From NCBI RefSeq assembly GCF_947502415.1, contig NZ_CANMZV010000015.1:58844-122843 (forward strand): a stretch of 64,000 nt of DNA, written 5' to 3'. The position numbers and the translations under genes were made by a program. The stretch's first letter is position 1. Each line of letters opens with the position of its first letter. The notes beneath the pieces are model-generated. The model did no database searches and was not told where the DNA came from. It was given only the letters and a program-made list of their open reading frames with translations. Below, one piece after another: positions 57,247 through 64,000 of the stretch. This DNA is from an uncultured Photobacterium sp. (lineage in GTDB: Bacteria > Pseudomonadota > Gammaproteobacteria > Enterobacterales > Vibrionaceae).

Positions 57247-57291
57247 ATTATAAGCAACTCAAGGTTTAAATGCAAATGATTATCACTTGCA
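57247..57291 (-). promoter_or_regulatory. Sigma-70 promoter with overlapping Fur-type palindrome
   Basis: Minus strand TTGCAT (57275-57270), 17 bases, TATAAT (57252-57247). Positions 57271-57291 form a near-perfect 21-bp palindrome, TGCAAATGAT on the left and ATCACTTGCA on the right around one T, resembling Vibrio Fur boxes (AATGATTATCA core). A repressor bound here would block the -35 element. Confidence 0.65.
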
Positions 57292-57390
57292 GGTGTTGCT
57301 TGTGTGGAATGGAGGCTCGGGAAGCTAATAGAGTGATTGTTGCCGAGCCTGCGAACGAGCAGGTTCGGCGGTCAGATGGAGGGAACGAGT

Positions 57391-59274
57391 TTATACCCGA
57401 AAGCGTGAGGCATCACTGCGCATTGTTTCAGCCGATTCATTCATTTCCCGGCTGCTTTGGCTGACCTGCGCCGTTTGTTCGGCAAGGTGATCAGAGGCTT
57501 CTTTGATAGCCTGGGTATTGCGGCTGATATCTTCGCTGACGGCACGTTGCTCTTCAGCAGCGCTGGCGATGTGGGTCGCCATATCGGAGATCTCAGTAAT
57601 CGTATGGGTGATTTGGTTGAGGCTCTCGTTGGCTGCTTCTGCATAGCCGACACTTTGGTTTGCCAGTTCGGTACTGGTCTGCATGCTGTCAACGGCTTGG
57701 TGAGTATTCTGCTGCAGGGTTTCAATCATGCTACGAATTTCTTCGGTCGAATCATGGGTACGCTGGCTCAGAACCCGGACTTCGTCGGCAACGACGGCAA
57801 AGCCCCGCCCCTGCTCTCCGGCACGGGCCGCTTCGATAGCGGCGTTGAGTGCCAACAGGTTCGTTTGTTCGGCAATGCCCTGGATTGTTGACAGGATTTG
57901 GTTGATACCCTGCGCATTACTTTCCAGCTCGTGGATAACATTGGCGGCATCCTGCACCTGGTTAGCCAGCGAGGTAATGGCATCTCGGTTATGGCCGATC
58001 ACTTGTTGCCCCTGTTCGCAGGCAGAGGTGGATGCCTGAGCTGCCGCTGCGGTCATTTCGGCATGGCTGGCAACTTCGCCTGAGGTTGCGGACATTTCGT
58101 GGATTGCTGTTGCTATCTGGTTGACGTCATTTTGCTGATCGGCAACGCGCTCTGATGCCAAGTTGCTCTGTTGGGCTGAGCGTTCCGCATATTGGCCTAG
58201 AGTTTCAGATTGGTTGACGACTCCTTTGATCATCGTTTGCAGCTGGGCCAGAAAACGGTTCATGTTTTCGGCCAGCTCACCGATTTCATCCATGCGTTTG
58301 ATTTCGATTCGCTGGGTGAGATCGCCACTACCCTGGGCTAACTGGCTGACTGACTGGTTCAGCACGGTCAGCGGGCGCAGCAGGTTGTTGATGATGATGG
58401 TCGCTACGGCTGCAATGACGATGTAAAGCAGAACAGAAGCAAACAGGACAAACTTAACCTGCTCACCGATTGAGGCAAAGGCCAGTGCTTTGTCTTCAAC
58501 CAGAGCCAGTGTCCAATCAGTGCCGGCAATTGGTGTGGCATGGATCAGTTTTTCCCGGTTGTCGCCGTCAAACAGAATTGTCTGAATAGATTGCTCGTTT
58601 TGCAGTTGGTTGAGCAGAGCCGGTGTCAGCTCATTGTCGAGTTGGGTGATTGGCTTTTGGCTGAGCTTCTCATTGCGATAAGCCACGATGTTGTTGTTGC
58701 CGTCAATCAGGAAGGCAAAACCGTTATGATCAAGCTTGAGGTTGAGGATCTGATCAATGATATGGGTCACGGTCAGGTCGGCTGCTAACACGCCGCGGTA
58801 CTGTCCTTCGAAGGCTTTGGCGAAGCTGACGACAATACTACCGTCAAAGTCCTGGTAGGGTTCAGTTAGTACCAGATCGCCGGCATTCATGGCATTTTGA
58901 TACCAAGGGCGGGTGCGAGGGTCATAGTCGCTTGGCCAGTCTTCCGCCTTGTCACCATAAGCGATGTTACCGTCAGTAAACCCGGCATAGACAGACAGGA
59001 ATTGACCGATACGCTTGGTCAGCAGAAGCTCGCGATCTACATTCGACCGGTTAGCTATCAGAGATTCATTGGCCAGCATCATTTCACTACGGGTTTTTAG
59101 CCAGTCGGTAACATAACGGCTGGTGGCCTCGCCGATGTCCTGCATTTGACTATTGATCTCAGCGGTCGTTTCTTGCTTGAGTTGGTTAATGGATATCCAT
59201 GTCTGTACGGCGCTGACAGATGCAATAATCACAGCAATTGCGATCTGTATCTTTAGTTTGATCGTATTTTTCAT
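57391..59274 (-). CDS. Methyl-accepting chemotaxis protein with dCache sensor
   Basis: Chemoreceptor of 627 residues: membrane helix, a periplasmic double-Cache domain of about 240 residues, second helix ([20 protein letters not shown]), HAMP, and signalling hairpin ([20 protein letters not shown]). The sensor has [15 protein letters not shown] and AADLT in the order seen in dCache domains that bind amino acids (Arg, Trp, Tyr, Tyr, Asp), so an amino acid ligand is plausible. A near-consensus sigma-28 promoter lies 75 bp upstream. Confidence 0.92.
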   Translation of the reverse strand: MKNTIKLKIQIAIAVIIASVSAVQTWISINQLKQETTAEINSQMQDIGEATSRYVTDWLKTRSEMMLANESLIANRSNVDRELLLTKRIGQFLSVYAGFTDGNIAYGDKAEDWPSDYDPRTRPWYQNAMNAGDLVLTEPYQDFDGSIVVSFAKAFEGQYRGVLAADLTVTHIIDQILNLKLDHNGFAFLIDGNNNIVAYRNEKLSQKPITQLDNELTPALLNQLQNEQSIQTILFDGDNREKLIHATPIAGTDWTLALVEDKALAFASIGEQVKFVLFASVLLYIVIAAVATIIINNLLRPLTVLNQSVSQLAQGSGDLTQRIEIKRMDEIGELAENMNRFLAQLQTMIKGVVNQSETLGQYAERSAQQSNLASERVADQQNDVNQIATAIHEMSATSGEVASHAEMTAAAAQASTSACEQGQQVIGHNRDAITSLANQVQDAANVIHELESNAQGINQILSTIQGIAEQTNLLALNAAIEAARAGEQGRGFAVVADEVRVLSQRTHDSTEEIRSMIETLQQNTHQAVDSMQTSTELANQSVGYAEAANESLNQITHTITEISDMATHIASAAEEQRAVSEDISRNTQAIKEASDHLAEQTAQVSQSSREMNESAETMRSDASRFRV

Positions 59275-59348
59275 CGTGGTTCTCGCGCTCTACCGCATTG
59301 TTGTTGTTGTCGGCATAATGATTAAAGACTGGGCATAAGCTGCTTAAT

Positions 59349-59375
59349 TTATCGGCAGTGAGTTTCTAATCATTA
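59349..59375 (-). promoter_or_regulatory. Sigma-28 promoter of the dCache chemoreceptor gene
   Basis: Minus strand TAAT (59375-59372), 15 bases, GCCGATAA (59356-59349). The consensus is TAAA-N15-GCCGATAA; only one base differs. This is the classical (polar-type) FliA element. Confidence 0.75.
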
Positions 59376-59444
59376 GCGGTATCTGCCGGGAAAAGTGTGA
59401 CCTTAGTACCAAATGGTGTGAAAGGTGATATGACAAAGCATGTG

Positions 59445-59474
59445 CCCCAAAGGCAAGCGTGTTTGCCTTTGGGG
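59445..59474. terminator. Long hairpin downstream of the SLC13 gene
   Basis: CCCCAAAGGCAA (59445-59456), six-base loop, TTGCCTTTGGGG (59463-59474): a perfect 12-bp stem. No T tract follows, so it may protect mRNA ends or act with Rho. Confidence 0.6.
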
Positions 59475-59484
59475 TGGCGTAGTT

Positions 59485-60900
59485 CTAGGTCAGCAGCATG
59501 GCTCCGGCGTAAACCACAATGAGACCGACAATTCCTAGAATCGTCCCAGTTTTAGCCATATCTTTACTTTCGATGAGTCCGGTTGAGTAAGCTAGCGAGT
59601 TTGGCGGTGTCGATACGGGCAGGATCATGCCCAGTGATGCAGAGAAGGCGACGACGATCAGAACACCTTGCAGACCACCGAGTGAGACAAGGCTATCCAT
59701 TGAGGCCGCGACAGCTGCGGCAATCGGCATCAGCAGGTTGGCTGTTGCGGTGTTGGACATGAAGTTGGCCATCAACCAGCAAATAATCGACAGAGTCAGC
59801 ATTACGGCAATCGGTGACAGGCTATCGTAGTCAACGGCGTGAGCAAGGGCGGCGGCGAGACCGGTTTTGTCCAGGCCAAGGCCAATAGCGATACCACCAG
59901 CAACCAGCCAGAGTACGTCCCAGTTGATGAGTTTCAGTTCTTCCTTGCCCATTATCCCGGTCAGGGTAAAGACAGCCAATGGGATGATCGATACGACGTA
60001 GGTATTCATGCCGTGTAGCGTGGTTGTCATCCACATAATAATGGTCAGGGCAAAAGTGATGTAGACCACGATGGCTTGCCAGCTGGTCTGGAATGAGCCA
60101 TCAAGTTTGAGTGTCATTTGCTGCTGGGTCGACGGGAATAGTTTTTGTAACAACCACCAGGCAAATGCCAGTTGCAAGATGACAAACGGCAGGCCGATCA
60201 TCATCCAGTCAAGGAAATTGATGCTGTGTTCGCCGGTGAGGTATTGCAGTGCGATAGCGTTAGGCGGGGTGCCTATAGGGGTGGCGATACCACCAGTGTT
60301 GGCTGCGATAGGAATACAGAGTACCAAAGCTTTGATCCCGATATCACCTTTGGGTACAGAAGCCACAATCGGGGCCAGCAGAGCCAGCATCATGACGGTA
60401 GTTGCGGTATTCGACATGAACATGGAGAAGACTGCGGTGATTAGCATCAGCCCCAACATGATGAACTTGGGCTGGGTACCGAAGGGCTTGAGTAAGACCC
60501 GGGCAAGGTTGTTATCCAGCTCATATTTAGAGGCGGCAATGGCAAGGGCAAAGCCACCCATGAACAGGATAATTATTGGTGAGGAGAAGGCGCCGAAAAT
60601 ATCCGTGTATTTAATCATTTCCCCCATTTCGTGTCCGATAGGCGGGGTACGAAATAGGTGCAGTCCTTTGTCGGAGATCATGACTAACTCAAGGGCGATA
60701 ATAAGGATGGATGTGGCGAATACAGGGACGGGTTCAAGGACCCAAAGGAGTGCGGCAAGAGCAAAAATGGCTAGCAGCCGGTGCTGGATAAGGGTGAGGC
60801 CCTCTATCGGGATGGTATCTATGGGGAGCATCAAAAGACCGAGAGGGATCCCGAAAGCGATCAACAGCTTGAACAGCTGCGCAATGGATATCTTCTTCAT
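59485..60900 (-). CDS. SLC13/DASS family anion symporter
   Basis: Sodium-coupled transporter of 471 residues with about 11 hydrophobic segments and the two SNT motifs of the family (MFMSNTATTVMML and NFMSNTATANLLMP). Members carry dicarboxylates, citrate or sulfate; the substrate is not clear here. It stands alone, with terminator-like hairpins on both sides. Confidence 0.9.
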   Translation of the reverse strand: MKKISIAQLFKLLIAFGIPLGLLMLPIDTIPIEGLTLIQHRLLAIFALAALLWVLEPVPVFATSILIIALELVMISDKGLHLFRTPPIGHEMGEMIKYTDIFGAFSSPIIILFMGGFALAIAASKYELDNNLARVLLKPFGTQPKFIMLGLMLITAVFSMFMSNTATTVMMLALLAPIVASVPKGDIGIKALVLCIPIAANTGGIATPIGTPPNAIALQYLTGEHSINFLDWMMIGLPFVILQLAFAWWLLQKLFPSTQQQMTLKLDGSFQTSWQAIVVYITFALTIIMWMTTTLHGMNTYVVSIIPLAVFTLTGIMGKEELKLINWDVLWLVAGGIAIGLGLDKTGLAAALAHAVDYDSLSPIAVMLTLSIICWLMANFMSNTATANLLMPIAAAVAASMDSLVSLGGLQGVLIVVAFSASLGMILPVSTPPNSLAYSTGLIESKDMAKTGTILGIVGLIVVYAGAMLLT

Positions 60901-60992
60901 AGTATGTCGGTTTGCTTGTAATTATAGGTTATCAATCAGCATACTATTTGAGCGGCGAAAATTTCCTCGTTATGGTCAATTTTTTTCATTAA

Positions 60993-61017
60993 AAAAGGGG
61001 CCTTGAAAGCCCCTTTT
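60993..61017 (-). terminator. Terminator of psd
   Basis: Minus strand AAAAGGGGC, TTTCAAG, GCCCCTTTT then TT. Confidence 0.8.
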
Positions 61018-61036
61018 GCTTAAAAATGTTAAGTGG

Positions 61037-61918
61037 TTATGCTTCTGTTTCAGTTGGTTGCTTTAACTCGGCATACGGTTGACCCATGCGTGTAGGCTGA
61101 TCTGGCTTCATGTCTTCGACGAAGCGAACCATATCTTTCGGGAACAGGTTGATCACGGTTGAGCCTAGTTTGAAGCGGCCCATTTCGTCACCTTTTTTCA
61201 GAGTAACTGCTTGGTCGCCTGTTGCCGGGTAATCCCAGCGGCGTACTTCCGGGCCTGTTGGCGGAGTCACGGTACCAGCCCAGACGGTTTCGATACTACC
61301 TACGATAGTTGCACCGACCAGTACCTGGGCAACCGGGCCGTGGGCTGTGTCAAAAATGCATACTACGCGCTCATTACGGGCAAATAGGTTCGGAACGTTT
61401 TTCGCTGTTAGCGGGTTAACCGAAAACAGATCGCCCGGGATATAAATCATTTGGCGTAGGATGCCGTCACAAGGCATATGAACGCGGTGATAGTCACGTG
61501 GCGACAGATAAAGTGTCGCAAATTCACCATCTTTAAACTCTTCAGCCAGGGTTTCGTCACCGCCGAGTAGTTCGACAGCATCGAAGTAGTGCCCTTTGGC
61601 CTGAAACAGGCGGCCTTCTTTGATTGGACCAAGTTGGCTTACGCAGGCATCTGCCGGATGGGAAATGATATTGGCATCGTCGTTGATTGGACGCGCGCCG
61701 TCTTTCAGCTCGCGAACAAAGAAATCGTTAAAGGTCGCATAGGCCGCAGGATCTGGGTTACGTGCTTCAGACATATCAACCTTGTAGCGGCCGATGAACC
61801 AGCGAATAACAGCGGTGGTCAGCATGCCAGCTTTTAGCGAAGCCAGTTTACCCGCCAGGCGGGTCAGAGCATGTTTTGGCGCGCAGTACTGCAGGCCGAT
61901 TTTAAGATTATCTTGCAC
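61037..61918 (-). CDS. psd: Psd, phosphatidylserine decarboxylase
   Basis: Inner-membrane enzyme that makes phosphatidylethanolamine. The LGST motif ([11 protein letters not shown]) near the C-terminus is the self-cleavage site that gives the pyruvoyl Ser. [15 protein letters not shown] is strongly conserved. I chose the GTG at 61918 ([11 protein letters not shown], 293 residues), which matches the family start and has GGAAA upstream; the frame is open to a TTG at 61942. Confidence 0.94.
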   Translation of the reverse strand: MQDNLKIGLQYCAPKHALTRLAGKLASLKAGMLTTAVIRWFIGRYKVDMSEARNPDPAAYATFNDFFVRELKDGARPINDDANIISHPADACVSQLGPIKEGRLFQAKGHYFDAVELLGGDETLAEEFKDGEFATLYLSPRDYHRVHMPCDGILRQMIYIPGDLFSVNPLTAKNVPNLFARNERVVCIFDTAHGPVAQVLVGATIVGSIETVWAGTVTPPTGPEVRRWDYPATGDQAVTLKKGDEMGRFKLGSTVINLFPKDMVRFVEDMKPDQPTRMGQPYAELKQPTETEA

Positions 61919-62041
61919 GGTGTGTTTTCCAGAAAGTGTCAACTAATCAACAGCTTGGTTACTCTTTTTACATTTAAAGAATAACTACAACAGATAATAA
62001 TACCTAAAATAGTCAGGAAAGTCAGTGGCCAGAGGCGAGTT

Positions 62042-62063
62042 CCTCCCCTGTTTTCAGAGGAGG
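62042..62063 (-). terminator. Hairpin downstream of rsgA
   Basis: CCTCCCCTG and CAGAGGAGG around TTTT (one G-U pair on the minus strand). No T tract; assignment is weak. Confidence 0.4.
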
Positions 62064-62070
62064 AGGGAGC

Positions 62071-63123
62071 TTAATCAGGCTTGTTGCGGGAAAATTGGCG
62101 GTTGGCCACGTTTTCCGACATGCTTTCGATGATCTTATGGTAGCTTTCAAAGCGCTCTCGGCTGATCTTGCCTTCTTCCATCGCTTCGCGAATGATGCAG
62201 CCAGGATCGTCACCATGCTTGCAGTCGCGGAATTTGCAGCCACCAAGGTAATCGCGGAACTCGATAAAGGCTTCGGTTACCTGTTCAGCATCGAGGTGCC
62301 AGAGGCCGAATTCACGAACTCCCGGAGAGTCAATCAGATCACCGCCTTCAGGGAAATGATAGAGGCGGGCTGCGGTGGTGGTGTGCGTGCCCAACCCTGA
62401 GTTTTCAGAGACATCGCCGATTTCAGCGTCGACCTCTGGCATCAGCGCATTGACCATACTGGATTTACCCACACCGGACTGGCCGGCAAAAATGCTTATA
62501 TGGCCTTTGAGATCGTCTTTTAACTGCTCCATACCTTCGCCGGTATTAGTGCTGACAAAACGAAGTTCATAGCCGATATCTTGGTAAAGCGATAAGATCT
62601 TTTCTACACGCTTACGGTTTTCGTTGTCTAGCAAATCGACTTTGTTCAGTACGATTAGCGGCTCAACGCCGACAGTTTCCGCTGCGATTAGATATCTATC
62701 GATGATGTTCAGAGATAGCTCCGGCAGTACCGCCGAAACGATAATAATTCGGTTAACGTTGGCCGCAACGGCTTTGACACCATCATAGTAGTCCGGGCGT
62801 GTAAGCATCGATTCCCGTTCATGGACGGCTTCGACAACTCCGGCAATCCCTTGAAGGGCTTCAACCCCAGGACGCCAAACTACACGGTCGCCAGATACCA
62901 GGCTTTGGATGCTCCGGCGCAGGTTACAGCGGTGGATGATGCCTGTTTCCGGATCTTCGATATCGGCATGTTGGCCGAAACGTGTGATCACAAGGCCTTC
63001 ACGGGCGGATTCCAGCAGGGCTTCGTCCCACTGTACGTCATCTTTTTCACGACGTAGTCGTTTATTTTGGTTAGAGCGAACACGACGGCTCTGACCTTTT
63101 GTCAGCTTTTTCTTTTTTGCCAC
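62071..63123 (-). CDS. rsgA: RsgA, small ribosomal subunit biogenesis GTPase
   Basis: Circularly permuted GTPase of 350 residues that checks maturation of the 30S subunit. A very basic N-terminus ([20 protein letters not shown]), an OB fold, the GTPase motifs in the permuted order [13 protein letters not shown] and DSPGVREF, and a C-terminal zinc finger ([14 protein letters not shown]) are visible. Divergent from orn. Confidence 0.96.
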   Translation of the reverse strand: MAKKKKLTKGQSRRVRSNQNKRLRREKDDVQWDEALLESAREGLVITRFGQHADIEDPETGIIHRCNLRRSIQSLVSGDRVVWRPGVEALQGIAGVVEAVHERESMLTRPDYYDGVKAVAANVNRIIIVSAVLPELSLNIIDRYLIAAETVGVEPLIVLNKVDLLDNENRKRVEKILSLYQDIGYELRFVSTNTGEGMEQLKDDLKGHISIFAGQSGVGKSSMVNALMPEVDAEIGDVSENSGLGTHTTTAARLYHFPEGGDLIDSPGVREFGLWHLDAEQVTEAFIEFRDYLGGCKFRDCKHGDDPGCIIREAMEEGKISRERFESYHKIIESMSENVANRQFSRNKPD

Positions 63124-63256
63124 AAGAATATCGTTCAGTTTGGTTGGCTTACGGTAATATACCCATTGGATTGATTATCTGACCCGATTAGGATTCAGAT
63201 AATGATTCCGTTTGTTATTATCATACATGTTTTACTCACAAAATAGGCAATATCCA

Positions 63257-63802
63257 ATGACAATCAGCGATCAGAACTTAATTTGGATCGATCTGGAGAT
63301 GACCGGCCTGGATCCGGAAACGCACCAAATTATTGAAATTGCAACCATAGTGACCGATGCACAATTGAATATCTTGGCAGAAGGTCCGGTGTTGGCAATT
63401 CATCAGCCGGAAGCTGAATTGGCAAAAATGGACGAATGGTGCACGACCACACACACCAATAGCGGCTTAGTCGAGCGGGTTCGCCAGAGTAAGGTTGATG
63501 AAGATGAAGCGGTTCGTCAGACCATTGCTTTTCTGGAAAGGTGGGTACCGAAGGGCGCGTCTCCGATCTGTGGCAATAGTATTGGTCAGGATCGCCGCTT
63601 CCTATATAAGCATATGCCGGAGCTGGAGCAGTATTTCCACTACCGTTATTTAGATGTCAGCACTCTGAAAGAATTGACCCGCCGCTGGAAACCAGAGCTT
63701 CTTTCTGGTTTTAATAAAAAAGGAAGTCACCTGGCATTAGATGATATTCGTGATTCGATTACGGAATTACGCTACTATCGTGAGCATATTTTCAATATTT
63801 GA
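63257..63802 (+). CDS. orn: Orn, oligoribonuclease
   Basis: 3'-5' exonuclease of 181 residues that degrades very short RNAs, including pGpG from c-di-GMP turnover. DEDDh residues appear in [23 protein letters not shown] and [10 protein letters not shown]. The frame is open to 63212, but the ATG at 63257 gives the family start ([17 protein letters not shown]). Confidence 0.96.
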   Translation: MTISDQNLIWIDLEMTGLDPETHQIIEIATIVTDAQLNILAEGPVLAIHQPEAELAKMDEWCTTTHTNSGLVERVRQSKVDEDEAVRQTIAFLERWVPKGASPICGNSIGQDRRFLYKHMPELEQYFHYRYLDVSTLKELTRRWKPELLSGFNKKGSHLALDDIRDSITELRYYREHIFNI

Positions 63803-63853
63803 TTGTAAAATAAGCGTTTGCGGGAAAAATTACGGATTTTGTTTTTTGAGCTA

Positions 63854-63881
63854 TTGCATCCATAAATTTTCCTCGTATAAT
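63854..63881 (+). promoter_or_regulatory. Promoter of the initiator tRNA gene
   Basis: TTGCAT (63854-63859), 16 bases, TATAAT (63876-63881), followed by the G+C-rich discriminator GCGCAGCC typical of stable RNA promoters under stringent control. Confidence 0.7.
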
Positions 63882-63929
63882 GCGCAGCCTCGAAGGCAGT
63901 TATCGTTTTACTGTTTTTGATGATACGGA

Positions 63930-64000
<71 letters not shown>

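Noticed and set aside
57270..57464. 64-codon plus-strand frame starting at the Fur-type palindrome
   Set aside because: Runs into the 3' end of the chemoreceptor gene; the promoter elements point to the minus strand.
60071..61006. 311-codon frame opposite the SLC13 transporter gene
   Set aside because: It lies antisense to a conserved membrane protein gene with two family motifs and itself shows no recognisable domain; a shadow frame.

Overview
The window reads as chromosome of a gamma-proteobacterium of the family Vibrionaceae. A complete lateral-type flagellar set (lafK, lfg and laf genes) sits beside housekeeping blocks typical of Vibrio/Photobacterium chromosome 1: actP-yjcH, dsbD, dcuA-aspA, fxsA, groESL, bsrV, epmB/efp, frdABCD, epmA, psd, rsgA and orn. 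A lateral flagellar locus in that context fits Photobacterium best (inference; the species cannot be fixed from the sequence alone).

Positions 1-27062 hold the flagellar locus. A sigma-54 activator (lafK, cut by the left edge) leads fliEFGHIJ (MS ring, switch and export ATPase). Facing it are flgN, flgM and flgA on the minus strand. Divergent from flgA runs flgBCDEFGHIJKL (rod, rings, hook, junction), followed by an unassigned hook-associated-type protein and the flagellin lafA. Next comes fliD-fliS-fliT-fliK-fliL-fliA-motA-motB (lafBCDEFSTU). Two sigma-54 -24/-12 elements, before flgB and before fliD, are each preceded by the same CGGAAGT-N3-ACTTCCG palindrome, a candidate LafK enhancer. flgM and lafA share TTTAAG-N13-GGTCGC, a candidate promoter for the lateral sigma-28 (LafS). 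A flagellin lysine methylase (fliB) follows motB with almost no gap.

Positions 28257-30545 hold a chromosomal actin-type segregation pair. One protein closely resembles plasmid R1 ParM. The overlapping downstream gene has a ParR-like N-terminus joined to a long coiled coil with three 32-residue repeats. A stretch packed with inverted repeats lies upstream, where a parC centromere would be expected.

Positions 30645-55478 are mostly metabolism and stress: acetate symporter with a LuxR-type response regulator, a membrane diguanylate cyclase, DsbD, anaerobic aspartate/fumarate genes (dcuA, aspA, frdABCD), MATE pump, GroESL, MgtC-like protein, RimK, periplasmic racemase BsrV, a chemoreceptor, and EF-P with its lysylation enzymes EpmB and EpmA. 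Behind groEL lies about 780 bp of gene-free DNA with a heptamer array and diverged ~170-bp repeats.

Positions 56024-64000 carry epmA, a likely Fur-repressed small RNA (about 57025-57240, minus), a dCache chemoreceptor with a canonical sigma-28 promoter, an SLC13 transporter, psd, rsgA, orn and the start of an initiator tRNA gene. The most promising undescribed items are the ParM/ParR-like locus, the small RNA, and the regulatory motifs of the lateral flagellar regulon.
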